From the NCBI RefSeq assembly GCF_014489075.1, contig NZ_JACTGR010000006.1, forward strand, positions 186,001 to 250,000: DNA of 64,000 nucleotides, read 5' to 3'. The number at the start of each line of letters is the position of its first letter. Positions within the stretch are counted from its first letter, which is position 1. Of this stretch, positions 15,972 to 24,627 are shown piece by piece. The translations under genes and the position numbers were made by a program. The notes under the pieces were generated by a model that made no database searches, was not told the origin of the DNA, and saw only the letters and a list, made by a program, of their open reading frames with translations. The stretch is from Sphingomonas sp. JC676 (lineage in GTDB: Bacteria > Pseudomonadota > Alphaproteobacteria > Sphingomonadales > Sphingomonadaceae).

Positions 15972-17552
15972 ATGACGATCGATCCTCAGCTTCGCGCCGC
16001 CGCGCTCGACTCCAAGGCCTGGCCCTATGAAGAGGCACGCAAGCTGCTGAAGCGCTATCCAGACGGCGCGCCGGCCAAGGGCCATGTGCTGTTCGAGACC
16101 GGTTATGGTCCGTCGGGGCTGCCGCATATCGGCACGTTCAACGAAGTGCTGCGCACGACAATGGTGCGCCATGCGTTCGAAGCGATGTCCGACGTGCCCA
16201 CCCGCTTGATCGCGTTCAGCGACGACATGGACGGCTTGCGCAAGGTTCCGGAGAATGTGCCCAACAAGGAGATGCTGCGCGAGCATCTCGGCAAGCCGCT
16301 GAGCCGCATCCCCGATCCGTTCGGCACGCATGAGAGCTTCGCCGCGCACAACAATGCGCTGCTGCGCCAGTTCCTCGATCAGTTCGGCTTCGAATACGAG
16401 TTCGCCTCGTCGACCGACTATTACGCCGACGGGCGTTTCGACGAGACGTTGAAGGCGGTGCTGCGCAACTATCAGGCGATCCTTGACGTCATGCTGCCAA
16501 CCCTGGGCGCGGAGCGCCGCGCGACGTATTCGCCGGTGTTGCCGGTGAGCCCCAAGAGTGGGATCGTGCTGCAGGTGCCGGTCGAGGTGATCGATGCCGA
16601 GGCCGGCCTGATCGCGTTCGACGATGAGGACGAGCGGATCACCCAGACGATCCTGGGCGGCCATGCCAAGCTGCAATGGAAGGTCGACTGGGCGATGCGC
16701 TGGGTCGCGCTCGGCGTCGATTACGAGATGTCGGGCAAGGACCTGATCGATTCGGTGACGCAGAGCTCGAAGATCTGCCGCGTGCTCGGCGCGCGCCCGC
16801 CCGAGGGCTTCAACTATGAGATGTTCCTCGACGAGAAGGGCGAGAAGATCTCCAAGTCCAAGGGCAACGGCTTGAGCCTCGAGCAATGGCTGACCTATGG
16901 GCCTGAGGAGAGCATCGCCTTCTACGCCTATCGCGAGCCGAGAAAGGCCAAGCAGCTCCATTTCGGCGTGATCCCGCGCGCGATCGACGATTACTGGAAG
17001 GCGGTTGCCGATTATCCCGAGCAGCCCGTCGCCCAGAGGCTCGGCAACCCGGCGCACCATATCCATAACGGCGCGGTGCCGGCCGAAACGCCGCCGGTCA
17101 GCTTCTCGCTGCTGCTGAACCTGGTCGGCGTGCTCGGCAGCGGCGCGACCGAGGAACAGGTCCGCGGCTATCTCGCGCGCTACTTACCGGAATCGGCCGC
17201 GGAGCAGCATCCCGCACTGAACGCGATGGTGCCGTTCGCGATCGCATTTACCCGCGACATCGCGGCGAAACCGGTGCGCCGGGCGCCCGAAGGCGTGGAA
17301 ATCGAAGCGCTGCGCGATCTCGATACGCAACTGGCGGCGCTGCCGGCCGATACGGGCGCCGAGGACATGCAGAACATCGTTTATGAGATCGGCAAGGCGC
17401 GCTTCGGCAAGGAAGCGCTGCGCGACTGGTTCAAGGCGCTGTACGAGACTTTGCTCGGATCCGAGCAGGGGCCGCGCATGGGCAGCTTCATCGCGCTCTA
17501 CGGCATCGACAACAGCCGCAGGCTGATTGCAGAGGCGCTGGCCAAGGCATGA
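15972..17552 (+). CDS. lysS: Lysyl-tRNA synthetase, class I
   Basis: A 526-residue class I LysRS that charges tRNA-Lys. It has the class I signatures LPHIGTF near residue 52 and EKISKSKGNG near residue 292, which the class II LysRS lacks. Class I LysRS is usual in archaea, spirochaetes and alphaproteobacteria. ATG 15972 gives MTIDPQLRAAALDSKAWPYEEA. Its TGA overlaps the nhaA start codon (ATGA), so translation of the two is probably coupled. Confidence 0.95.
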   Translation: MTIDPQLRAAALDSKAWPYEEARKLLKRYPDGAPAKGHVLFETGYGPSGLPHIGTFNEVLRTTMVRHAFEAMSDVPTRLIAFSDDMDGLRKVPENVPNKEMLREHLGKPLSRIPDPFGTHESFAAHNNALLRQFLDQFGFEYEFASSTDYYADGRFDETLKAVLRNYQAILDVMLPTLGAERRATYSPVLPVSPKSGIVLQVPVEVIDAEAGLIAFDDEDERITQTILGGHAKLQWKVDWAMRWVALGVDYEMSGKDLIDSVTQSSKICRVLGARPPEGFNYEMFLDEKGEKISKSKGNGLSLEQWLTYGPEESIAFYAYREPRKAKQLHFGVIPRAIDDYWKAVADYPEQPVAQRLGNPAHHIHNGAVPAETPPVSFSLLLNLVGVLGSGATEEQVRGYLARYLPESAAEQHPALNAMVPFAIAFTRDIAAKPVRRAPEGVEIEALRDLDTQLAALPADTGAEDMQNIVYEIGKARFGKEALRDWFKALYETLLGSEQGPRMGSFIALYGIDNSRRLIAEALAKA

Positions 17553-18817
17553 GCGGGCATGGTGCCGAGGCGGAGGGCAAACCCGACTCGGTGCTGCGCG
17601 ATTTCCTGAAGAGCGAGGCGGCGGGCGGGATCTTCCTGATCGCCGCCGCGGCGCTGGCGATGCTCGCGGCCAATCTGCCGGGCATTTCCGAAGCCTATTT
17701 CCACACGCTGCACCTGGAGACCGGACCCGATCTCGGCCATGGGCCGATGACGGTGCATCTTTGGATCAATGACGGGCTGATGGCCTTGTTCTTCCTGCTC
17801 GTCGGGCTGGAGATCAAGCGCGAGCTGGTCGATGGGCAGCTCGCCACCTGGGAGCGACGGCGGCTGCCCTTTATCGCTGCGGCGGCGGGAATGGTGGTGC
17901 CGGCGCTGATCTATCTGGCGACCATCCAGGGGAAGGCGGAGCTGAGCGCGGGCTGGGCGATCCCGGCGGCGACCGACATCGCCTTCGCGATCGGAGTGCT
18001 CGCGCTGCTGGGAAGCCGCGCACCGGCGAGCCTCAAGCTGTTCCTGACCACGGTGGCGATCGTCGACGACATGGGCGCGGTCGCGATCATCGCCCTGGCC
18101 TATACCGCGCATATCGGCTTCCTCGCGCTGGCCGGCGCGGCGGTGGTGCTGGCTGGGATGATGATGCTCAACCGGCTCGGCGTGACGCGCCTGCTGCCCT
18201 ATCTGATACTTGCGGCACTGCTCTGGGTGCTGGTGTTCCTGTCGGGCGTGCATGCGACGATCGCGGGCGTGGCGGCGGCGATGACCATACCGATCCGCAG
18301 GGACGATGCACACTCGCCGCTGCATCGACTAGAGCATGGGCTGCATCCCTGGTCGGCTTATCTGATCGTGCCATTGTTTGGATTCGCGAATGCCGGGGTT
18401 TCGCTGGCGGGGGTGTCGGCCGGCGTGCTGCTGGCGCCGCTGCCGCTTGGAATCGCGGCGGGGCTATTCCTGGGCAAGCAGATTGGCATCTTCGGCAGCA
18501 TCTGGATCGCGGTGAAGACCGGCTTCGCGAAGCGCCCGGGCGGCGCGGGCTGGGCGCAGATCTATGGCGTGGCGCTGTTGGCGGGCATCGGCTTCACGAT
18601 GAGCCTGTTCATTGGCGGGCTGGCCTTTCCGGGACGGCCCGAACTGGTCGACGAAGTGAAGATCGGTGTGCTGGCCGGCTCGATCCTCTCCGCACTAGCC
18701 GGCTATCTGGTACTGCGCTTCGCGCCGCGCCGATCGCCAAGCATTGCGACGACGCAGAGCGCGAGCCCACCCAGCGCGAGCAACGCTCCTACCCAGCCGG
18801 TCGACGTCCAGCCATAG
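17549..18817 (+). CDS. nhaA: Na+/H+ antiporter NhaA
   Basis: A 422-residue inner-membrane antiporter with about 12 helices, exchanging Na+ for protons. Characteristic sequences are DGLMALFFLLVGLEIKRE, PAATDIAFAIGVLALLG and the ion-binding aspartate pair in VAIVDDMGAVAII near residue 172, then LLAGIGFTMSLFI. After the usual C-terminal helix (GYLVLRFAPRR) about 28 extra residues are read through DNA that also encodes the C-terminus of the convergent MFS gene. The tail is low-complexity and probably not structured. Confidence 0.94.
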   Translation: MSGHGAEAEGKPDSVLRDFLKSEAAGGIFLIAAAALAMLAANLPGISEAYFHTLHLETGPDLGHGPMTVHLWINDGLMALFFLLVGLEIKRELVDGQLATWERRRLPFIAAAAGMVVPALIYLATIQGKAELSAGWAIPAATDIAFAIGVLALLGSRAPASLKLFLTTVAIVDDMGAVAIIALAYTAHIGFLALAGAAVVLAGMMMLNRLGVTRLLPYLILAALLWVLVFLSGVHATIAGVAAAMTIPIRRDDAHSPLHRLEHGLHPWSAYLIVPLFGFANAGVSLAGVSAGVLLAPLPLGIAAGLFLGKQIGIFGSIWIAVKTGFAKRPGGAGWAQIYGVALLAGIGFTMSLFIGGLAFPGRPELVDEVKIGVLAGSILSALAGYLVLRFAPRRSPSIATTQSASPPSASNAPTQPVDVQP

Positions 18818-19899
18818 CCCGCGGCGATCGCGATGCCGCCGAGCCAGGGGCCGAGCGCGTTGGCGGTGTTGAACGCCGAATGGTTGAGCGCGGCCGCCAG
18901 CGCCTGGGCATCGCCGGCGACATCCATCAGCCGCGTCTGGAGCACCGCGCCCAGCGCGCCGCAGAATCCGATCGCGATCACATCGAGGCAGATCGACCAG
19001 AGCTGGCCCGCCGCGAACGGATAGAGCGCGAGCGCGACGGCGCTGCCGATCAGCAGCGCGGCGGCAGTGGGCATCAGCGCGCGATCGGCGAAGCGCGGCG
19101 CGATAAGGTTGCCCGCGGTCATGCCGATGCCGAACACCGCAAGCACCAGCGGGATCGTCGTCGCGGGCGTGCGCGTCACTTCGAGCAGAGTCGAGGCGAC
19201 ATAGGTGTAGACGCAGAACAGCCCGCCGAATCCGATCGCGCCGATGCTCAATGTCAGCCACACTTGGCCGTTGGCGAGCGCGCCGAGTTCCTTGAGCGGG
19301 CTGGCATCGGCATGGACTCGGTCGCGCGGGGCGAAGGCGCCGACAAGTGCCACCGTGAGCAGCGCGAACGCCGCCACCACCGCGAAGCCCCAGCGCCAGC
19401 CGACCGCCTGGCCAAGCCAATTGGCGAGCGGTACGCCGATTACGGTGGCGACGGTAAGGCCGAGCATCACCCGGCCCACGGCCTGCGAACGCTTGTTGAA
19501 GGGCACGAGCGAAGCGGCGACCAAAGCGGCGATGCCGAAATAGGCTCCATGTGGCAGGCCGCTCAGGAAGCGGAATAGCAGCATCCAGCCATAGGTCGGC
19601 GCCAGCGCGCTGAGGCCGTTGAACAACGCGAAGCTGGTCATCAGGAGAATCAGGAGGGTTCGACGGGAGAGCTTGGCCGCGCCGACGGCAAGCAGCGGCG
19701 CACCGACCACCACGCCGAGCGCATAGGCGCTGATCACATGCCCCGCGGTTGGCTCGTCGATATGAAGTCCCGCGGAGAAATAGGGCACCAGGCTCATCGT
19801 CGCGAATTCGGTCGTCCCGATCGCGAAACCACCCATCGCCAGCGCGAAATGGACAAGCGCGACCGGGGCGGCGGGGCGGACGGGAGCAGGGGCGTGCAT
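18703..19899 (-). CDS. Major facilitator superfamily transporter (DHA1, AraJ-like)
   Basis: A 398-residue, 12-helix MFS protein. The N-terminal half has IGTTEFATMSLVP and LLFRFLSGLPHGAYFG, typical of the AraJ/arabinose-efflux group; the loop after helix 2 has AKLSRRTLLI. These are drug or sugar exporters with poorly known substrates. ATG 19899 follows a G-rich TTGGGGGC; a TTG three codons earlier is possible. The last 115 bases overlap nhaA on the other strand. Confidence 0.87.
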   Translation of the reverse strand: MHAPAPVRPAAPVALVHFALAMGGFAIGTTEFATMSLVPYFSAGLHIDEPTAGHVISAYALGVVVGAPLLAVGAAKLSRRTLLILLMTSFALFNGLSALAPTYGWMLLFRFLSGLPHGAYFGIAALVAASLVPFNKRSQAVGRVMLGLTVATVIGVPLANWLGQAVGWRWGFAVVAAFALLTVALVGAFAPRDRVHADASPLKELGALANGQVWLTLSIGAIGFGGLFCVYTYVASTLLEVTRTPATTIPLVLAVFGIGMTAGNLIAPRFADRALMPTAAALLIGSAVALALYPFAAGQLWSICLDVIAIGFCGALGAVLQTRLMDVAGDAQALAAALNHSAFNTANALGPWLGGIAIAAGYGWTSTGWVGALLALGGLALCVVAMLGDRRGAKRSTR

Positions 19900-19944
19900 G
19901 GCCCCCAAGTGGCCATGCTGCAGTGCAGCGTCAATGCTGTTGTA

Positions 19945-20841
19945 TCAGGCCTTGAAGCAATGCTGGCGATGCCAGGCGAGGAAGAGCGGATGCGGACGGT
20001 CGGCCGGCCGCTTGGGCCCGTGCGCATATCCCGACTGATTGAGAAGCGCGGATACGCTGTCTCGGTCGTTCACATGCCGTGAGACCAGGATCTGGAGATC
20101 GTCCTCTAGCGAGACGAGACCTCGATCGAACATCCAATGTACCGTGCCCGAAAGCGCCAACCCGTTTGCCACGATGTCAGGGCCATGCGCCTCTACCGAA
20201 CGAATATGCGCAGCTTCGACTTCGGCTCTGCCACCACCGTTGATTAATTTCAGCCCGGTCAGCGCACATCGCGAGTCATAGGCTTCGAGGACCGTCTTGC
20301 GAAACGCACGATCCCTCACGGGCCGCGATACGAGCTGAGAAATGCGCTCCCTTTCCCCGAAATCAAACCCGATATTCTGATCGCCGACGCGATTTTCCGG
20401 GGGCGGCATTCCACTGCGCGGTAGAAGCTGTTCGTCTTCGCGCAGTCCTAAATTGACGATCCGGACAAAATCCCGAGCGGAAATCGGCCGCACGGCCGCC
20501 TGTGCGCGACCCGACAGCTTCATCTGATCGTTGAGCAAGCCACGCTCGACTTGTTCGCCATCCACCACGAAAGGCACCGGCGTGCTGAACTGCAGGAAGC
20601 TGCCCTCCTCGATCATCGCATAGTACATGCCGGGCTGATCGGGATCTGGGGTGATCGACTGGACCTTCGCCACCGCCCAATAACCTCGTGTCTGCGGAAC
20701 CTTCACCGGCTCGTAGTAGAGAATCCAATCCTCCACACAGGCACGAGCACGATCGAGATATTGCTTGGGGAAATGATAGCGGACCGCCAGCGTGTCGCGG
20801 TAAATGGAATCCTCTCGGTGGATGAAAACGCCGTTCGCCAT
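19945..20841 (-). CDS. HNH endonuclease with an N-terminal domain that may read modified DNA
   Basis: A 298-residue protein. The C-terminal region (about 185-250) is an HNH_2-type nuclease: CALTGLKLINGGGRAEVEAAHI, then a conserved His-Asp region HWMFDRGLVSLEDD. The first 120 residues (YHFPKQYLDRARACVEDW, YYEPV, YWAVAKVQSITPD, MYYAMIEEG) resemble small beta-barrel PUA/EVE-like modules attached to nucleases that recognise modified bases. That assignment is inference. A role as a modification-dependent restriction enzyme is plausible. ATG 20841. No methyltransferase gene is adjacent. Confidence 0.75.
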   Translation of the reverse strand: MANGVFIHREDSIYRDTLAVRYHFPKQYLDRARACVEDWILYYEPVKVPQTRGYWAVAKVQSITPDPDQPGMYYAMIEEGSFLQFSTPVPFVVDGEQVERGLLNDQMKLSGRAQAAVRPISARDFVRIVNLGLREDEQLLPRSGMPPPENRVGDQNIGFDFGERERISQLVSRPVRDRAFRKTVLEAYDSRCALTGLKLINGGGRAEVEAAHIRSVEAHGPDIVANGLALSGTVHWMFDRGLVSLEDDLQILVSRHVNDRDSVSALLNQSGYAHGPKRPADRPHPLFLAWHRQHCFKA

Positions 20842-20907
20842 CCCATTGAACTATCGGCCAACAACCCGGTCTGGCAAGCTGACCGCGCTGCGCTCGAGCG
20901 CGATTAT

Positions 20908-21345
20908 CTATTCCGCCGGAAACACACCCAGCGCGCCATGGTTGCTGGGCGTGCAGAAGAGGATTTCCCAGGCGAGGTCCTCCCCTTCCTCGGCCGACGC
21001 CACGACCGCGGCTTTCACGCCATAGCTCTGGTTGGCGATGGCTACGCGCGCGTCCAGCGTCGTGCGCCGGATCGGATCGACTTCGATCGCCACCACCGCA
21101 AGACAGAGCTGTGCGAGAGCGCGCTTGTTGTGCTTGAGCCATGAGATCCGTGCCTTGCGCGCCTCAGCTGGCTCCGGGCCGTCGATACGATGCAGGATCA
21201 CGAAAGGCGAGCCCTGCGCCACCAGTGCGTCCATCTCGACCTGCCATCGCCGCGCATTCACTTCATCGCGCACGGGAGCGCCTGTCCAGATCAGCGGGAA
21301 TTCGGTAACGTCGTGCAACCGGAAACGATCGGGATCGAGCCACAT
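20908..21345 (-). CDS. Uncharacterised protein, 145 residues
   Basis: I do not recognise the family. The protein is soluble, begins MWLDPDRFRLHDVTEFPLIW, and contains FVILHRIDG and an alpha/beta pattern (ALAQLCLAVVAIEVDP, GVKAAVVASAEEGEDLA). ATG 21345 is preceded by AAGGAG at good spacing, so it is a real gene; the upstream extension of the frame is antisense to the AraC gene. It lies 66 bp upstream of the HNH nuclease on the same strand and may be co-transcribed. It is divergent from the AraC-type regulator. Confidence 0.7.
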   Translation of the reverse strand: MWLDPDRFRLHDVTEFPLIWTGAPVRDEVNARRWQVEMDALVAQGSPFVILHRIDGPEPAEARKARISWLKHNKRALAQLCLAVVAIEVDPIRRTTLDARVAIANQSYGVKAAVVASAEEGEDLAWEILFCTPSNHGALGVFPAE

Positions 21346-21378
21346 TACGAATCTCCTTGTGGTCGATGTAGGACGGGC

Positions 21379-21396
21379 GTTATCTGACCTGATAAC
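21379..21396. promoter_or_regulatory. Dyad operator candidate between the unknown gene and the AraC regulator
   Basis: GTTATC-TGACCT-GATAAC is a perfect 6-6-6 inverted repeat in the 70-bp gap between the divergent starts at 21345 and 21416. Its position, overlapping both likely promoters, suits a dimeric regulator. The local sequence is AT-richer than its surroundings. No specific regulator family can be named. Confidence 0.45.
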
Positions 21397-21415
21397 GGCA
21401 TCTGGACAAAAAATA

Positions 21416-22237
21416 ATGGGTAGCGGCCACACGATTGAGAAAGCCTTCGAGCATTTCGATATCGCCGATGGACCGCCGTTGGTCGCTTTCTGGGGCAAGG
21501 AAGTGCCGGAGAGCGATCTGCATCTGCACCATATGGAAGTCGACTGGCATTCGCATGTGCGCGGCCAGCTTTTCTATGTGGAGGACGGGCTGGTGCGCGT
21601 CGAGACCCGGCGCGAGGCCATGTTGTACCCGCTGCACCGTCTCGGCTGGATGCCGCCCTATCTGGACCACAAGATCGCGATCAGCGGCACGCTGCGCGGC
21701 TGGGGCGTGTTGCTGCGTCCCGATCTGTGCGCCTGCCTGCCCGCGGAGCCCTGCGTGATGGGGACGAGCGGCCTGCTGCGCGCGCTGGTGGAACGCGCCG
21801 CGGGCTGGACGGATCCGGCCGAGGTGACGCCGGACCGCGCACGGCTGATCGAGGTGATGCTCGACGAGATCCGCATGGCGCCACGCCAGCCGCTGCACCT
21901 GCCGATGCCGCGGGATCCGCGCGCGCTGCGCATCGCGGAGCGGCTCGTGGCGCACCCGGACTTGCCGGACACGCTTGAGATGCTGTCGCGCTGGGCCGGA
22001 CTTTCCGAACGCACGGCGCGACGCGTCTTCCATGCCGAGACCGGCATGCATTTCGGCCATTGGCGCCAGCAGATGCGGCTGACCCGTGCGATGGAACGGC
22101 TGGCGCGCGGCGAGCCGGTGAGCGAAGTCGCCGATGCGGTGGGCTATGCCAGCCCGAGCAATTTCATCGCCATGTTCCGCCGCGCCTTCGGCGAATCTCC
22201 CGCCCGCTTCTTCGCCAATCGCGGGGCGCTGGCCTGA
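21416..22237 (+). CDS. AraC family transcriptional regulator
   Basis: A 273-residue protein with an N-terminal cupin sensor (VDWHSHVRGQLFYVEDGLVRVET) and a C-terminal AraC double helix-turn-helix: LPDTLEMLSRWAGLSERTARRVF and EPVSEVADAVGYASPSNFIAMFRRAFGESPARFF read as consecutive segments. ATG 21416 has only a weak GGA upstream, but the extension of the frame is antisense to a real gene. The inducer is unknown; the divergent unknown gene or its own gene are the obvious targets. Confidence 0.88.
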   Translation: MGSGHTIEKAFEHFDIADGPPLVAFWGKEVPESDLHLHHMEVDWHSHVRGQLFYVEDGLVRVETRREAMLYPLHRLGWMPPYLDHKIAISGTLRGWGVLLRPDLCACLPAEPCVMGTSGLLRALVERAAGWTDPAEVTPDRARLIEVMLDEIRMAPRQPLHLPMPRDPRALRIAERLVAHPDLPDTLEMLSRWAGLSERTARRVFHAETGMHFGHWRQQMRLTRAMERLARGEPVSEVADAVGYASPSNFIAMFRRAFGESPARFFANRGALA

Positions 22238-22240
22238 ATT

Positions 22241-22903
22241 TCAGACTCCCAGCCATTCGAGACCATCCGGAAGCGAGTCCGCCGAATAGTCTATCTGGAG
22301 CACGCGCCTGTGGCCTAGGCGATTCGATGCGGCGGAAGCGTGGACGATCGGCGTGGCATAGACCCAGATATCGCCCAGATCGGCGAGGCAGGTCGCGATT
22401 CCGCATCGCTCCACCACCGATGTGAGATCGGCCTCGGCGATTCTGCCGAGCCGATGCGAGCCCGGCGCGATCAGTAGCGGCGCGTTGCCGTCAGGCACGG
22501 CATCGAGATGGATACGGATCGTCAACATGCGTTCGATCAGCGCGAAAGGCGGTTCCACGTGGATCATTCCGGCCTTGACCGACCAGGGACCGAAACCGGG
22601 AACGTCGGCGCGAGCCCGCACCGCGATGGTGCGATCCTGATGCCAGCCCAGCGCCCAGTTTGCCGCGGACGTCTTGTCGAACAGGATGACGCGCACCGGC
22701 CGGGCGTTCGGGCCGAGGTGCCGGGCCGCCTCGTTGCCCAGCGCCTGATCCCCGAGCAGATTGGCGAGCGCAGCGATGCCGTGGAGACGGATGCCGGCGC
22801 GATCGCTGGGCAGGTCGGCTGCGATCGCGTGGAGCCCGGGCAGAAAAGGGGCGGCCGCGCCATGCCGGCGGGCCGCCCCATGATCTTCGAGCGTGAGCGT
22901 CAC
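22241..22903 (-). CDS. Phytanoyl-CoA dioxygenase (PhyH) family protein
   Basis: A 220-residue Fe(II)/2-oxoglutarate dioxygenase-like protein. WALGWHQDRT supplies the HxD iron ligands, APGSHRLG is a family turn, and TPIVHASAASNRLGHRRVLQIDY contains the distal His and the Arg that binds 2-oxoglutarate. The substrate is unknown. It begins at GTG 22903, two bases after the etfA stop, so it is probably the last gene of an etfB-etfA-phyH transcript. It is convergent with the AraC gene. Confidence 0.82.
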   Translation of the reverse strand: MTLTLEDHGAARRHGAAAPFLPGLHAIAADLPSDRAGIRLHGIAALANLLGDQALGNEAARHLGPNARPVRVILFDKTSAANWALGWHQDRTIAVRARADVPGFGPWSVKAGMIHVEPPFALIERMLTIRIHLDAVPDGNAPLLIAPGSHRLGRIAEADLTSVVERCGIATCLADLGDIWVYATPIVHASAASNRLGHRRVLQIDYSADSLPDGLEWLGV

Positions 22904-22905
22904 GC

Positions 22906-23835
22906 TCAGAGCTTTTCGGTGAGCTCCGGAACGATCTTGAACAGGTCGCCGACCAGGCCGATGTCGGCGACCTGGAAGATCGGGGCATCCTCGTCCTTGT
23001 TGATGGCGATGATGGTCTTGGAGTCCTTCATGCCGGCAAGGTGCTGGATCGCGCCCGAGATGCCGATCGCGATATAGACTTCGGGGGCGACGATCTTGCC
23101 GGTCTGGCCGACCTGATAGTCGTTGGGCACATAGCCGGCGTCTACCGCCGCGCGCGATGCCCCGACCGCGGCGCCGAGCTTGTCGGCGAGCGGCTCAATG
23201 AGCGTGTGGAAATTCTCGCTGTTCTGCAGCGCGCGGCCGCCCGAGACGATCACCTTGGCGCTGGTGAGCTCCGGACGCTCCAGCTTGGCGATCTCCGCCG
23301 AAACGAACGTTGAGATGCCCTTGTCACCTTCGCCGCTCACGGCCTCGACCATGCCCGAGCCGCCCGAGGTCGCCGCCTTGGCGAAAGCAGTGCCACGCAC
23401 GGTGATCACCAGCTTCTTGTCAGCGGTCTGGACGGTGGCGATCGCGTTGCCGGCATAGATCGGACGCGTGAACGTGTCCGGCCCTTCCACCGAGAGGATG
23501 TCGCTTATCTGCATCACGTCGAGTAAGGCGGCGACGCGCGGGGCGATGTTCTTGCCGTTGGTGGTGGCGGGGAACAGCACAGCGTCGTGCGTCTCCATCA
23601 GCCTGGCGATCAGCGGCGCGACATTCTCCGCCAGTGCGTGGCCATAGGCCGCGTCGTCGGCGAGATGGACCTTGCCGACGCCGGCGATCTTGGCGGCTTC
23701 ATCGGCTACCGCGGCGCAGCCACTGCCCGCGACGAGAAGGTGGACTTCACCGAGCTCAGAAGCAGCGGTGACCGCGGCGAGCGTCGCGTCCTTGACGTGG
23801 CTATTGTCGTGCTCGACCCAGACAAGCGTCTTCAT
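22906..23835 (-). CDS. etfA: Electron transfer flavoprotein alpha subunit
   Basis: A 309-residue FAD-binding subunit of ETF, which collects electrons from acyl-CoA and other dehydrogenases and passes them to ETF-quinone oxidoreductase. The C-terminal FAD domain shows VIVSGGRAL, VGASRAAVDAGY, YQVGQTGKIVAPEVYIAIGISGAIQH (two adjoining parts) and IAINKDEDAPIF. Its ATG overlaps the etfB stop by four bases. Confidence 0.95.
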   Translation of the reverse strand: MKTLVWVEHDNSHVKDATLAAVTAASELGEVHLLVAGSGCAAVADEAAKIAGVGKVHLADDAAYGHALAENVAPLIARLMETHDAVLFPATTNGKNIAPRVAALLDVMQISDILSVEGPDTFTRPIYAGNAIATVQTADKKLVITVRGTAFAKAATSGGSGMVEAVSGEGDKGISTFVSAEIAKLERPELTSAKVIVSGGRALQNSENFHTLIEPLADKLGAAVGASRAAVDAGYVPNDYQVGQTGKIVAPEVYIAIGISGAIQHLAGMKDSKTIIAINKDEDAPIFQVADIGLVGDLFKIVPELTEKL

Positions 23836-24584
23836 TTCGCGACTCCCAGAGCCTTGAGCTTCTCCACCAGCTCGTCGACCGAACCGACCTTGACGCCTGC
23901 CGTGCGCTTGGCGGGCTCGACGACCTTGAGAGTCTTGAGGCGCGGGGACACGTCGACGCCGTAATCCGCGATGGTCTTCTTCGCGACCGGCTTGGACTTG
24001 GCCTTCATGATGTTGGGGAGGGTCGCGTAGCGCGGCTCGTTGAGGCGCAGATCGGTGGTGACGATCGCGGGGAGCTTGAGATCCACCGTCTCGAGGCCGC
24101 CATCGACTTCGCGGATGACAGCGACGCGGTCGCCATTTACTTCGACCTTCGAGGCGAAGGTGCCCTGCGGCCAGCCGAGCAGTGCACCCAGCATCTGGCC
24201 GGTCTGGTTGCTGTCGTCGTCTATCGCCTGCTTGCCCAGGATGATCAGGCCCGGCTGCTCCTCCTCGGCAACCTTGGCGAGCAGCTTGGCGACGCCCAGC
24301 GGCTCGACCTCATCCTCCGTCGCGATCAGGATCGCGCGGTCCGCGCCCATCGCGCGGGCGGTGAGCAGCACGTCCGACTCCGCCTTGGGCACGCCGATCG
24401 TCACCACCACCACTTCGGTCACGACGCCCTTTTCCTTCAGGCGCACCGCTTCCTCGATCGCGATCTCGTCGAACGGGTTCATGCTCATCTTGACGTTGGC
24501 CAGATCGACACCCGTCCCGTCGGCCTTCACCCGCGGCTTCACGTTATAGTCAAGCACCCGCTTGACCGGCACCAACACCTTCAT
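23832..24584 (-). CDS. etfB: Electron transfer flavoprotein beta subunit
   Basis: A 250-residue AMP-binding ETF subunit, partner of EtfA. The start MKVLVPVKRVLDYNVKPRVK and MSMNPFDEIAIEEAVRLKE are family signatures, and LIILGKQAIDDDSNQTGQML contacts the nucleotide. ATG 24584. It overlaps etfA by four bases and lies 43 bp downstream of sucC on the same strand, which suggests a sucC-etfB-etfA unit. Confidence 0.95.
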   Translation of the reverse strand: MKVLVPVKRVLDYNVKPRVKADGTGVDLANVKMSMNPFDEIAIEEAVRLKEKGVVTEVVVVTIGVPKAESDVLLTARAMGADRAILIATEDEVEPLGVAKLLAKVAEEEQPGLIILGKQAIDDDSNQTGQMLGALLGWPQGTFASKVEVNGDRVAVIREVDGGLETVDLKLPAIVTTDLRLNEPRYATLPNIMKAKSKPVAKKTIADYGVDVSPRLKTLKVVEPAKRTAGVKVGSVDELVEKLKALGVAK

Positions 24585-24627
24585 GCCACTCTCCTGCGTT
24601 CCAAACCATCCCTGGGGAGGAGAAGGT

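Noticed and set aside
19945..22903. A horizontally acquired island
   Set aside because: The content looks accessory, but there is no integrase, tRNA, direct repeat or clear drop in GC content to define borders.
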